A stretch of 64,000 bases of DNA from a virus: the IMG/VR virus record IMGVR_UViG_3300044712_001597, positions 1 through 64,000 of that record; one strand, written 5' to 3'. Both the position numbers and the translations under genes were made by a program. A model generated the notes under the pieces. The model saw only the letters and a program-made list of their open reading frames with translations. It was not told where the DNA came from and ran no database searches. Shown piece after piece: positions 7,794 through 16,039 of this stretch (the first letter of the stretch is position 1; the number at the start of each line of letters is the position of its first letter).

Positions 7794-8441
7794 ATGAAAA
7801 CCACCCTAGTTGCCACCACTACTCCGCGCATTGCCGGAGTCCAAACCGCCGACGAACTCATCGCTTATTGCGCGCGAGTTTCTAATCCTTCAAACCAACT
7901 CAACCACGAGACGGCTGACAAACTGCTGCGCTACTGCGCAAAGCATGGGCACTGGTCTGTGTTTGAGCAGGCGAGTATGACGGTGGAAATCGTCACCAGC
8001 CGCGCGATTGCAGCGCAGATTCTTCGTCACCGCTCTTTTTCGTTCCAAGAGTTCAGCCAGCGGTACGCGCGAGTTACGGCCTTTGAAGATGTCGAACTCC
8101 GTAAGCAAGGAGAGAAGAATCGTCAGGGCGGAGAGCAAGTCATCACGGAGGGACAAGCCATTCACTCAGTCAATCAAATCTTGGGCCTCATCAATGACGT
8201 CTATGACGACTTGCTTGAGCTTGGAGTGGCCAAAGAATGCGCGCGCATGATTCTTCCGCTCTGCACGCAAACGACGCTCTACATGACGGGCACCGTGCGC
8301 TCCTGGATCCACTATCTCCAACAGCGCTTGGATTCCCACGCGCAGAAAGAGCATAGACTTGTGGCCAATGGAGTGCGAGATATCTTCAAGCAGGAATTTC
8401 CTTCGGTATACCGAGCAGTGTTTGAGTTGCCTGGTGAGTAA
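7794..8441 (+). CDS. thyX: FAD-dependent thymidylate synthase ThyX
   Basis: 215 residues, the usual ThyX length. The family signature RHRxxSxxxxSxRY is present as RHRSFSFQEFSQRY starting near residue 78, and the C-terminal half has the SWIHYLQQR...HAQKEHR region. It methylates dUMP to dTMP using methylene-tetrahydrofolate, FAD and NADPH. The upstream dUMP source could be the dCMP deaminase encoded next. It starts at ATG 7794, four bases after the HNH stop. A second thymidylate-synthase-fold gene at 16036 is probably not redundant with it. Confidence 0.95.
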   Translation: MKTTLVATTTPRIAGVQTADELIAYCARVSNPSNQLNHETADKLLRYCAKHGHWSVFEQASMTVEIVTSRAIAAQILRHRSFSFQEFSQRYARVTAFEDVELRKQGEKNRQGGEQVITEGQAIHSVNQILGLINDVYDDLLELGVAKECARMILPLCTQTTLYMTGTVRSWIHYLQQRLDSHAQKEHRLVANGVRDIFKQEFPSVYRAVFELPGE

Positions 8442-8470
8442 ACAATTTTCTACGCAGAAGCCACTTTTCA

Positions 8471-8510
8471 ATTTACATATAAACAGCTGCCATCTATAGT
8501 CACCAGTGTC
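8471..8510 (+). promoter_or_regulatory. leaderless-type promoter for the dCMP deaminase gene
   Basis: TTTAC at 8472-8476, an 18-base spacer, TATAGT at 8495-8500, then 10 bases ending GTGTC before ATG 8511. The GCCATCTATAGT core is identical to that of the promoter at 1321. Confidence 0.75.
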
Positions 8511-9152
8511 ATGAGCTTTCCAACTAGTCTTACGGAGATTGAGCCCCTTTGCCTTCGCGACGCAGTTGCCCGCGCCGCCGAGGCCCGTAAACGAGGAGAA
8601 CCGATTTTGCCGTTCTACGCAACTCTTCCGAGTTTGCCGAATTTTGGATGGGCTCAATTCCGAGAATTGGTTCATTCTGTTCTCGCCCCCTCTCCGCAAG
8701 TTCCTCCGCGTCTTTCTTCCGATGACTACGCCATGGCCTTGGCTTACGTCGCTTCGCTGCGGAGCGAGGATCCAAAGCGGAAAGTAGGTGCAGTTGCGCT
8801 GAATCAAGAAAACCGCGTCATCGCTACGGCGTACAATGGACTGGTTCCAGGAGTGACCATGTCTGACGAGTGGTGGAGCGTAGATTCTAACCGTCGCACA
8901 TTTGTTCTTCACGCTGAGTCCAATCTTTGCAGTCTGACTTCTCGCGGCGATGTGGAGACCGTGGCCGTGACGACGGCTCCTTGTGGACCTTGTATGCTGA
9001 ATCTTATCGCCCATGGCGTCAAACGAGTGATCTACGGAGAGTCCTATCTCACTGACCCGAGTGGAGAACACATCGCAGAGTTCTATCAAGGTCGTATCGT
9101 TCTCAAGCACGTTCCGCTTTCTAAAGTTCACGATCTTCTCTCTATCGTCTAA
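8511..9152 (+). CDS. deoxycytidylate (dCMP) deaminase family protein
   Basis: 213 residues. A 75-residue N-terminal extension of unknown role precedes a cytidine/deoxycytidylate deaminase domain: KRKVGAVAL, zinc ligand H134 in HAE (E136 catalytic), and PCGPC with C158 and C161. dCMP deaminases make dUMP, the ThyX substrate. The start at 8511 is fixed by the leaderless promoter. The stop shares a base with the next gene's start (TAATG at 9150-9154). Confidence 0.85.
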   Translation: MSFPTSLTEIEPLCLRDAVARAAEARKRGEPILPFYATLPSLPNFGWAQFRELVHSVLAPSPQVPPRLSSDDYAMALAYVASLRSEDPKRKVGAVALNQENRVIATAYNGLVPGVTMSDEWWSVDSNRRTFVLHAESNLCSLTSRGDVETVAVTTAPCGPCMLNLIAHGVKRVIYGESYLTDPSGEHIAEFYQGRIVLKHVPLSKVHDLLSIV

Positions 9153-10342
9153 TGAAACCTCAAAAATCTCACTCTCAGCGGTCGCATAGCCGCATCAGTC
9201 CTTCCGGCCTAAAGTCGCTGCAGACTTGTCCAGGATACGAGCCTGAAGACAAACCTGAAGGCGACGCTTCAAAACGCGGAACTTTTCTGCATGAAATCAT
9301 GGAGCGTGGAAAGCTTCCTCCACAGCCTTGGCCTGCGTACATGCGCAGCGACGACCCCGAGCTCGCTCAGAAGATTTTGACTGTCGTCAAGCGTGCTGAC
9401 GCTCAATCGGAGTACGAACCTCTCAAGGAAGTCGAGTTGGACTTCACCCCGTTGAAACTCAAGGATTTCGAAAAAGGGCACGCGGATCGCATTATCATTC
9501 TTGGAGTAAATGATGACGAAGAGCCCGAGCACGCCGAGATGATCGACTTCAAGTTTGGCGCGTGGGAGGTCGAACAAGTCAACGAGAACATCCAGTTCCG
9601 GGCCTACGCTCTCGGGCTTTTCATCCAGTTTCCGTCTCTGCAGTCTGTGCGGGTCCGCATTATTCAACCCGAGCTTGGCCTTGATGCCAACCATACCTTT
9701 CTCCGGGCTCGCGACTATGACATGATTGTCACTCAGATTGGGGCGGTGGTTCGTCGCAGGCACAAGTGGCTTGAAACTCGTGACACTGCGCTGCTCCGCT
9801 CCAATCCTGACAACTGCTCGTTTTGCGGCGCTCAAGCGACCTGCGCGATCTGGCAACAGCAAATGGCTCGCATGGCTAACGACGCCAATGTTCTCAGCGC
9901 GCCAGTGGTTCCAATCGAACACCTGGAAGATCCTTCTACAGCGGACGTCAATGAACTGCTGCGGGCCTATCGCTGGATCAAACCCATGGAAGAGTATCTG
10001 AAGAAGTTCAAGCGCTTTGCCCTGGCCGTATACGACGCGGGTCTCATTTCGGATGAACTTACACTGACCGAGAAAAAAGGTGACGCCTCTATTCTCGATC
10101 CGCTGTTCGTGCGTGACTTCTTGAAAGAACGCTACGGCGTGTCCCATGATGAATTCATCGCCTCATGCGACATCTCCATTGGAAGTATCCGTAATCTGGT
10201 GCAGGAGAGGTCAAAGCATGGCGAAAAAGAGGCCAAGGGAAAAGAAGCCATCGACGCCTTGACCAAAGAAGGAGTCATCTCATTCGCTCCGAGTATCCGA
10301 TACGTTCAACTTCCTCGCGGAAAAAAGTCTAACAAATCCTAA
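9152..10342 (+). CDS. PD-(D/E)XK nuclease, RecB/Cas4-like (DUF2800 type)
   Basis: 396 residues. SPSGLKSLQTCPGY at the N-terminus, GHADRII, then E..MIDFKFG (acidic residues and the catalytic D..K-type motif) and NENIQFRAYALGL are the RecB-nuclease motifs. CSFCGAQATCAIW gives a Cys cluster that in Cas4/AddB-like enzymes holds an iron-sulfur cluster. DUF2800 proteins of this size are common phage replication/recombination exonucleases. It probably processes DNA ends with the neighbouring helicase and polymerase. Confidence 0.75.
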   Translation: MKPQKSHSQRSHSRISPSGLKSLQTCPGYEPEDKPEGDASKRGTFLHEIMERGKLPPQPWPAYMRSDDPELAQKILTVVKRADAQSEYEPLKEVELDFTPLKLKDFEKGHADRIIILGVNDDEEPEHAEMIDFKFGAWEVEQVNENIQFRAYALGLFIQFPSLQSVRVRIIQPELGLDANHTFLRARDYDMIVTQIGAVVRRRHKWLETRDTALLRSNPDNCSFCGAQATCAIWQQQMARMANDANVLSAPVVPIEHLEDPSTADVNELLRAYRWIKPMEEYLKKFKRFALAVYDAGLISDELTLTEKKGDASILDPLFVRDFLKERYGVSHDEFIASCDISIGSIRNLVQERSKHGEKEAKGKEAIDALTKEGVISFAPSIRYVQLPRGKKSNKS

Positions 10343-10352
10343 TATACCCACC

Positions 10353-10610
10353 ATGCAAACTCAAGCCGATGTCTTGTCCAAGATCGAAAGCGTCATCCAG
10401 CAATTTGTCGAACTTCACTCGGTTCCGTCCGAACTGTGTCTTCCCGAGCTTGGGCTAGATAGTCTCGACATCGTTGAGTTTGCTCTCGAGCTCGAATCCA
10501 CTTTTGAAATCGAAATCTCTGAGGAGCTTATCGAAAAGATGAGCTTTTTCTCAGTGAAGCAGATTTCAGAAACGATCTACGCGATCGTCAACCCACAACC
10601 AACCAAATAA
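10353..10610 (+). CDS. acyl carrier protein
   Basis: 85 residues, the normal ACP length. LGLDSLDIVEFALELESTF contains the DSL motif with S37 as the phosphopantetheine attachment site, and the protein is acidic with a four-helix pattern. No ketosynthase, acyltransferase or phosphopantetheinyl transferase is seen nearby, so the protein would have to use host enzymes or a partner outside the window. It lies between a nuclease and a repeat-rich DNA-associated protein in the replication arm. The family call is confident; the role is unknown. Confidence 0.85.
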   Translation: MQTQADVLSKIESVIQQFVELHSVPSELCLPELGLDSLDIVEFALELESTFEIEISEELIEKMSFFSVKQISETIYAIVNPQPTK

Positions 10611-10616
10611 ACTACT

Positions 10617-11744
10617 ATGGCCATTGCAAAATTGTCCCTGCGTAAAAAGTCTGCTGACGACGAGTCGGCTGACTCCAGCGCCGAAGAAACCCCGAAAAAA
10701 ACCCTGATGAAGAAGCGCCTCGGCGCTGGTCCGTCTTCTGCCGCCGACAAGGACGACGCCGAAGACGAAGCTCCGGCTCCAAAGAAGCTGCTCAAGAAAG
10801 CGCCTGCTGAGGAGGAAGCCGAAGAGCCCGAAGACGAAGCTCCGGCTCCAAAGAAGCTGCTCAAGAAAGCGCCTGCTGAGGAGGAAGCCGAAGAGCCCGA
10901 AGACGAAGCTCCGGCTCCGAAGAAAGCCGTGAAGACTTTGGAGACCGAAGTGGTCGACGAAGACGAAGCTCCGACTCCAAAGAAACTGGCCGTTCGCAAG
11001 AAAGCCTTGCCATCCGCCGCCGGCGAAGAGGACGAAGAACTCGACGCTCTTCCGGGAGTTGACCGCTCTCCGGTTGTGTATGACGCCATGAAGCTCGGCG
11101 CCATCGACGGTCCCATCGAGTCTCGCGATCTTTCGCGGCCGCGTATCCAGTTGGTGCAAAACAACAGCACCGATCTGGAAGAAGCTGGATTCACGGTAGG
11201 TCAGATCGCTCTGGCCGGCGAGGTGCTCATCTGGGACAAGGGCTGTGATCCGCTCAGCGTAGTGCTGATGACTGGCCGCAAGCGTTTCTCGCAAAAGCTG
11301 ACCGATGACGAGTACAAGGAAGGCGTCATTCCGATGACGTTTGACTCGCCGGAAGCAGCCGAGGAAGCCGGGTTCCGTACGACATGGGAAGGCGATCAAC
11401 CGCCTGAAGTCGATGCATTCTTGTCGACGCTGTTCCTCGTGGAGCAACCGGACTTCATCGAGCCCAATCCCATCTTCAATCTGGAGTACGAGGATCGGCG
11501 GTTCACCATCGCGGAAATGAAGTTCGCCGGAGTCAACTACCGCTCTCGCGGCGTCGCCGGAAACTGGTTGATGACTCAGAGTCGTGGAAGTCTCCTTCCG
11601 GATACTCGACTCTCGATGCTGGCCATGTCCGCAAGCCGTGAGAAGCAGAAGAAATCCGGCAACATCGTCACCGTGGCGAAGTTCCGGAATCTCGGAAAAC
11701 ACAGCGATCAAGAGTTCGCCGATTGGATTCTCTCGCTGAGCTAA
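10617..11744 (+). CDS. DNA-replication-associated protein with charged repeat N-terminus (possible ssDNA-binding)
   Basis: 375 residues. Residues about 1-145 are low-complexity, with alternating acidic blocks and PKK/LLKK basic blocks, including two near-identical 23-residue repeats. Residues about 150-375 form a folded domain (RPRIQLVQNNS, IALAGEVLIWDKG, LEYEDRRFTIAE) of the type found in phage proteins annotated as putative ssDNA-binding or recombination proteins beside RecB-like nucleases. It starts six bases after the ACP gene. The placement suggests single-strand binding during replication; this is inferred. Confidence 0.5.
   Translation: MAIAKLSLRKKSADDESADSSAEETPKKTLMKKRLGAGPSSAADKDDAEDEAPAPKKLLKKAPAEEEAEEPEDEAPAPKKLLKKAPAEEEAEEPEDEAPAPKKAVKTLETEVVDEDEAPTPKKLAVRKKALPSAAGEEDEELDALPGVDRSPVVYDAMKLGAIDGPIESRDLSRPRIQLVQNNSTDLEEAGFTVGQIALAGEVLIWDKGCDPLSVVLMTGRKRFSQKLTDDEYKEGVIPMTFDSPEAAEEAGFRTTWEGDQPPEVDAFLSTLFLVEQPDFIEPNPIFNLEYEDRRFTIAEMKFAGVNYRSRGVAGNWLMTQSRGSLLPDTRLSMLAMSASREKQKKSGNIVTVAKFRNLGKHSDQEFADWILSLS
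10761..10920 (+). repeat. 69-base tandem repeat, about 2.3 copies
   Basis: The unit starting GAAGACGAAGCTCCGGCTCC at 10761 is repeated almost exactly at 10830 and again in part at 10899. It is an in-frame multiple of three and encodes the repeated EDEAPAPKKLLKKAP block. Near-identity at the DNA level points to recent slippage or recombination. Confidence 0.85.
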
Positions 11745-11852
11745 GCAGCGCAACCCTTTGGGTTCTGGCTACGGCCAGAAACTCATGACCCGAGCTGGCA
11801 GACCTCGGAAAAGGAGCGGAGTTCATCTTCGCTCGTCTGCCACCCCACTTTT
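11745..11852 (+). other. gene-free, hairpin-rich intergenic segment
   Basis: Contains AACCC/GGGTT (11752-11764), which competes with TTCTGG/CCAGAA (11763-11780). TGGCAGAC (11796-11803) pairs perfectly with GTCTGCCA (11835-11842), and a GAGCG/CGCTC hairpin nests inside. There is no clear T-run, so it is not a standard terminator. It could be a structured 5' leader for the gene at 11853 or an RNA processing site. Confidence 0.45.
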
Positions 11853-12554
11853 ATGACTTACATCACTTCATATCGCTGCGCGGTTCACCATTACCGATGC
11901 AAGAACTTTCCTTCTACCGAAGGACCTGTCTCGGTGCGAGCAGCTTGCTATCTCTTTGAGCTCTCGGCGTATGACGCTTCGCTTCTCCCGCTTAGTCCGT
12001 GGACTACCGTGTATGTCAACCCGGCGACTGTACGAGAAGCAGATCCTTTTGTGTGGAGAACAGCCATCATCCGCCCGGATCTATGCGTCGAAATTGAGTC
12101 AGAGTCGGACGCGCAGAGTCTCAGCCTCCAACACGAGGCTTGCAATTCTTGGACTGCTTTCGTCCAGTCCGTCAAAAAGTCCATAACTTGGATGCGGCGA
12201 ATCGGGGTTCATCCACACATTCTTTCTCGGATGGCTTCGCCTTACGAAATGCGGATGGTCGAAGTGCGCACTCTGCAAGACGATTATCTCGCTCGCATGG
12301 CCGCCAGCGGCAATGCTGAAATCGCCAGAATGGCTCACACGCTGCATGAGTATGAGACCATGGTCCGAAAGAACGACGTGATGGCCGATCCGTGCGTGGA
12401 GTTCAGTTCGTTTCTTTGGAATCCTGAATGGTCGCGCATCCCTGAGTGGGCTCGAAAGAAGTACTTGCAAGCTCGAGATGAAAAAGGCTTTACTTATCTC
12501 GATTCTACTTTCGCGCCAAAAGACGACAAAGTTGAAGTCAACTTCCAAGCGTAA
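11853..12554 (+). CDS. hypothetical protein
   Basis: 233 residues, starting 10 bases after the hairpin segment. It is rich in Trp, Met and His in the middle (SITWMRRIGVHPHILSRM) and has a long helical C-terminal half (ARMAHTLHEYETMVRKND). It was compared by eye with ThyX-like and methyltransferase motifs without a match. The stop shares a base with the next start (TAATG at 12552-12556). No family recognised. Confidence 0.55.
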   Translation: MTYITSYRCAVHHYRCKNFPSTEGPVSVRAACYLFELSAYDASLLPLSPWTTVYVNPATVREADPFVWRTAIIRPDLCVEIESESDAQSLSLQHEACNSWTAFVQSVKKSITWMRRIGVHPHILSRMASPYEMRMVEVRTLQDDYLARMAASGNAEIARMAHTLHEYETMVRKNDVMADPCVEFSSFLWNPEWSRIPEWARKKYLQARDEKGFTYLDSTFAPKDDKVEVNFQA

Positions 12555-12802
12555 TGAGTTCCGAGATTACAGATGACGAAATCGTGGACCAACTGCGCGG
12601 AACCTGCGTGTCAGAGAGCGAAGCCGCCGAGTCTCTAAACGTTTCGGTCGAGCGTATTCAAGAAGCCATTCAACGAAGTGGAGACGATATTTTTCTCTGC
12701 GAACTTTGCGGTTGGTGGTGTGAAAGCAGCGAACTCGCTAAAGATAGTTCGTGCACAGACTGCTGCGACGTTGAAAACGAAGATTCCGACGAAGATGAGT
12801 AA
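12554..12802 (+). CDS. small zinc-ribbon protein
   Basis: 82 residues. The N-terminal half looks like a short helix-turn-helix (EAAESLNVSVERIQEAIQ). The C-terminal half has CELCGWWC and CTDCC, enough for one zinc ribbon, followed by an acidic tail. It overlaps the DNA polymerase start by eight bases, so it is co-translated with the polymerase and may be a regulator or accessory factor. No family recognised. Confidence 0.6.
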   Translation: MSSEITDDEIVDQLRGTCVSESEAAESLNVSVERIQEAIQRSGDDIFLCELCGWWCESSELAKDSSCTDCCDVENEDSDEDE

Positions 12803-14630
12803 GCACGCGGCAGTTGATTTCGAGACCACCTTTTTTCCGAAGCGTAAGATATCGCTGAAGAACTTGGGAGTAGATCAATATCTCTGGCATCCAGAGGTTG
12901 AGGTCTATATGGTTTCAATCTATACCGCCGACGGGTCATACGTAGGCCATCCTCGTGAATTTGACTGGGGTCAGATTGCACATCTTGATTGGGTAAGTCA
13001 CAACGCTGCCTTTGATCGTCGCGTTTTCCGGCGTCTTAGCTTCGACGATCCTTCCATTCGGCGCTATCACCCCAAGAATTGGTACTGCACGGCAAACTTG
13101 GTTGCTTGGATGGGGTGCAAGCGAGATTTGAAATCATCATGCCGAGAGCTGTTCAACGTGGACGTCGACAAAGATGCTCGAAAAGCCATGGAGAACAAGA
13201 CGGTTCGCGAACTGATGAACGGACCTCACTGGCGCGAAATCTGCGAGTATGCTGAAAGAGACGCGTATTGGTGCTGGCGATTGTGGGATGAATTTTCGGT
13301 TTCTTGGCCGACAGTTGAGCGGAAGATCAGCGAGATGACAACTCAACAGTGTCTACGCGGACTTCCTGCAGATCAAGAGTATATCCAAGAGGCGATTCAA
13401 CGCTTGGATCGTTGTTGCTTCGACGCGAAAAAGCAGTTGCCGTGGGCCAATGGGACTTCAGACGAAAAAAAGGTTCTTTCGCTTATTGCGGTAGCTGAGG
13501 AATGCCGCAAACTCGGAATCAAACCTCCTCGATCCACAGCCGAAGACAGCGACGACTGCCAGCAGTGGGAAGCTGAGCATCCGGAGATTCCGTGGGTCCG
13601 ATCCATGCGGCGGTATCGCAAAGCCAACTTGCTCAAGACTAAGTTCGAGAAGATGCTCTCTCGCATTCGTCCTTTTGACGGCCGGATTGACTTCAGTCAG
13701 AAGTACTGCGGAGCTCACACGAAGCGAATGACTGGCGATTCCGGCTTCAACGTGCATGGCTTTCAACGGGATCCATTTGCTTGCGTGGAGCTCGAAGCGG
13801 GACAGTCTGTTAAGTCTTTGGATCCTCGACTGGTTGTCGACATGCGCCGGGCTATCTGCGCTCCAGAGGATCAACAAATCGTAGTCGCTGATCTTTCGCA
13901 GATTGAACCCCGCACTCTTGCGTGGATCGTCAACGACCGCGTCAAACTCGATCTCATCAACCGCGGGATTTCGGTCTATCAGGTCCACGCGATCCAGACT
14001 CTTGGATGGGACGAGCTTGAAGATCTAAAGAAAAAAGATCCAAAGCTTTATCAGATGTGCAAGATGCGAGTCCTTGGATTGTCCTATGGCTGCGGAGCGC
14101 CAAAGTTCGTGAGCTACTGTTGGAACCAGTATGGATATCGCATGACTCTGGCAGAGTCAAAAAAGCAAGTGCGAGATTTCCGTCGAAAAGAGAAGTTGGT
14201 GACTCGTCTTTGGGAAAGACTTCAAACGAAGCTCGAAGCCTCTGTGGGCGACGATCTACACATCGAACTCCCAAGCTGGAACACGCAGGTCTATCGAGAC
14301 GTGCGGTCAGTCAAGGGAGCAACTCGCATGGAGTACACGGCCTCAATTGCCGGTGGACGTCGTAATCGTCTTTGGGGCTCCTTGCTTTGCGAAAACATCA
14401 TTCAAGCGACGGCTCGAGATTGCTTCTATGAAAAAGTGACGATGCTCGAAGACGGCGGTCTTCCTACTCTACTTCCAGTCCACGACGAAATTGTATCCGA
14501 TGCCATCCCGGCCCGAGACGCAAAAGAAGCTCGCGAGTTCGTGCGAGAAGTCATGCGAGCCGAGTGCGAATGGATGCCGGGAGTCGCTCTCGACTCTGAA
14601 TGCTTTACCACACCCTACTATGTCAAATGA
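12795..14630 (+). CDS. DNA polymerase, family A, with 3'-5' exonuclease domain
   Basis: 611 residues from ATG 12795, chosen because it places the exonuclease Exo I motif (D8, E10 in AVDFETT) at the N-terminus. Exo II is SHNAAFDRRV and Exo III YAERDAYW. Polymerase motif A is DLSQIEP with D366, motif B is KMRVLGLSYGCG, and motif C is HDE at 563-565. This is the T7-like replicative polymerase layout without a 5' nuclease domain. A host thioredoxin-type processivity factor may be needed, but no insertion was identified. Confidence 0.93.
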   Translation: MSKHAAVDFETTFFPKRKISLKNLGVDQYLWHPEVEVYMVSIYTADGSYVGHPREFDWGQIAHLDWVSHNAAFDRRVFRRLSFDDPSIRRYHPKNWYCTANLVAWMGCKRDLKSSCRELFNVDVDKDARKAMENKTVRELMNGPHWREICEYAERDAYWCWRLWDEFSVSWPTVERKISEMTTQQCLRGLPADQEYIQEAIQRLDRCCFDAKKQLPWANGTSDEKKVLSLIAVAEECRKLGIKPPRSTAEDSDDCQQWEAEHPEIPWVRSMRRYRKANLLKTKFEKMLSRIRPFDGRIDFSQKYCGAHTKRMTGDSGFNVHGFQRDPFACVELEAGQSVKSLDPRLVVDMRRAICAPEDQQIVVADLSQIEPRTLAWIVNDRVKLDLINRGISVYQVHAIQTLGWDELEDLKKKDPKLYQMCKMRVLGLSYGCGAPKFVSYCWNQYGYRMTLAESKKQVRDFRRKEKLVTRLWERLQTKLEASVGDDLHIELPSWNTQVYRDVRSVKGATRMEYTASIAGGRRNRLWGSLLCENIIQATARDCFYEKVTMLEDGGLPTLLPVHDEIVSDAIPARDAKEAREFVREVMRAECEWMPGVALDSECFTTPYYVK

Positions 14631-14832
14631 TCCAACACCACTAACGCGCGAATGCCTTCTTCGGAAGCTTCGCTCTACTGAATCTGAAGAACTCACGGCC
14701 CACGACGTGGTGGCGCTCATCGTGCTTCCCAGCTTTGTCGAACGTGGGTTAGACGCAGCGGAAGCCGTGGCCGAATCCCGAGTCATCGCAGACGAATTTC
14801 TCATACAAAAACACCAAACTTCACTTTCATGA
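14620..14832 (+). CDS. small hypothetical helical protein
   Basis: 70 residues from ATG 14620, overlapping the polymerase C-terminus by 11 bases and the Nudix start by four. It is all helix, with an acidic C-terminal half. The longer frame to 14491 is only a shadow of the polymerase gene. No family recognised. Confidence 0.5.
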   Translation: MSNDPTPLTRECLLRKLRSTESEELTAHDVVALIVLPSFVERGLDAAEAVAESRVIADEFLIQKHQTSLS

Positions 14833-15368
14833 ACCGCGAACCCATTCTTGCCCAAAGCCTGCAAGACATCGCGTTGCCACACTTCGTGGTTTCGTGTATT
14901 GTCTACAACCCAAAGGAAAAAACCATGCTCCTCATGTGGCGCACAGACAAAGTGCGCTCTGCAAAAAACTGCTGGTCAATTCCGAGCGGATTATTCGAAC
15001 ACGGAGAAACCTTCGAGTCGGCAATCTTTCGTGAGTTGCAAGAGGAACTTGGACTTGAAAGACCTCGTCTGCATCGACTTCAGTTCCACACACTCTACAA
15101 CAACCTTCCTGGAGACGGCTTTCATTGGGTCGTGGGAATCTGGTCGGTCGCTTGTACTGATTTGTCGATCGACTCCGTTGTGAACCACGAACCTGACAAA
15201 CACCAAATTGTCATCCTGCCTCTTACGACCGTGCACGACATGCTGAGTCTTGAACTCGAGCAACAAGTGACGGTGTTTGAGCCGCGTCGTATTTTTGGCG
15301 GAAATCTGGCTGCTCCGCTTGTTGAAAGTTTGAACCGCATCATCTCAACCTCATGCACCGTCCGATAA
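14829..15368 (+). CDS. Nudix hydrolase
   Basis: 179 residues. The Nudix box GX5EX7REUXEEXGU is complete at residues 54-76 (GLFEHGE...FRELQEELG). It should hydrolyse a nucleoside-diphosphate-X bond with Mg2+. In this context a (d)NTP or modified nucleotide is the likely target, for example to clear unwanted dNTPs. Its C-terminus overlaps the kinase start at 15353 by 16 bases. Confidence 0.85.
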   Translation: MNREPILAQSLQDIALPHFVVSCIVYNPKEKTMLLMWRTDKVRSAKNCWSIPSGLFEHGETFESAIFRELQEELGLERPRLHRLQFHTLYNNLPGDGFHWVVGIWSVACTDLSIDSVVNHEPDKHQIVILPLTTVHDMLSLELEQQVTVFEPRRIFGGNLAAPLVESLNRIISTSCTVR

Positions 15369-16039
15369 TCATTCTCGAAGGACCAGACGGAGTAGGAAAG
15401 ACTACCTTTGCAAAAGCGTTCTGCGAAAGGTTCAATGGATTTTACATCCATCTCACGCTCCGCAAAAATATGCACGCTCATCAAGTGGCTGCGTTATCTT
15501 TGGCGCTTCGCAAATCTCGCCGACACCCCGTCATCATTGATCGTCATTGGCCTTCGGAGCAAATCTACGCGGCCGTGTATCGCGGCGGATCCAATCTTCA
15601 GGACGAGGCTAAGTGGATGCATCGAACGTGCAACACTCTTGGAGTATTTACTCTTGTTTGCCTCGCCGGTTCAGTTGACCAAATGGTTAAGTCGCACCAT
15701 GCTCTATCGCAAGCCCGCAACGAGATGTATGAGCCCAGTAAGAAGTTTGAAGAAGTCGTCCGTTGCTACTATGATTGGTGGCATGGAACAAATCTGCGAA
15801 TGACGCACATGGGCTTCTGTGAAGAACTCAAACCCATGCGCACTCGTCACATGGCTTCAACGCTTTACGATCGTCTACAGTACGCCAGTCCTTTAGCCCT
15901 AAAAGAAGCTTGTGAAAACGTGCACGCTCTCGCGCAAGCTTGGCGAAAGTTCAACATGGAAGATCCTTTTGCTCAGCGGCTAGCTACACAATCCTATTTA
16001 CTTCGTTCAACTCTCGGGTATAAATCAAAATTGTCATGA
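15353..16039 (+). CDS. deoxynucleoside monophosphate kinase (thymidylate-kinase-like)
   Basis: 228 residues. The P-loop GPDGVGKTT has K16, and the LID/substrate region has IDRHWPSEQIYAAVYRGGS, the DR..xSE.xY pattern of phage dNMP/thymidylate kinases. It would make dNDPs from dNMPs. It overlaps the ThyA-family gene by four bases (16036-16039), which makes it the natural candidate to phosphorylate that enzyme's product. Confidence 0.8.
   Translation: MHRPIIILEGPDGVGKTTFAKAFCERFNGFYIHLTLRKNMHAHQVAALSLALRKSRRHPVIIDRHWPSEQIYAAVYRGGSNLQDEAKWMHRTCNTLGVFTLVCLAGSVDQMVKSHHALSQARNEMYEPSKKFEEVVRCYYDWWHGTNLRMTHMGFCEELKPMRTRHMASTLYDRLQYASPLALKEACENVHALAQAWRKFNMEDPFAQRLATQSYLLRSTLGYKSKLS
15997..16035 (+). 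promoter_or_regulatory. candidate leaderless-type promoter inside the kinase gene, for the ThyA-family gene
   Basis: TTTAC at 15997-16001, a 17-base spacer, TATAAA at 16019-16024, then 11 bases ending TTGTC before ATG 16036. It fits the family, with one extra base, and lies within the end of the kinase gene. Confidence 0.5.

Noticed and set aside
8166-9131. 321-codon minus-strand frame opposite ThyX and dCMP deaminase
   Set aside because: Spans the end of one verified gene and the whole of another plus the promoter between them.
10566-11753. 395-codon minus-strand frame opposite the repeat-rich protein gene
   Set aside because: It arises because the sense gene is rich in GAA/AAG codons that avoid antisense stops; its translation is Ser/Phe/Arg low-complexity and lies antisense in a plus-strand operon.
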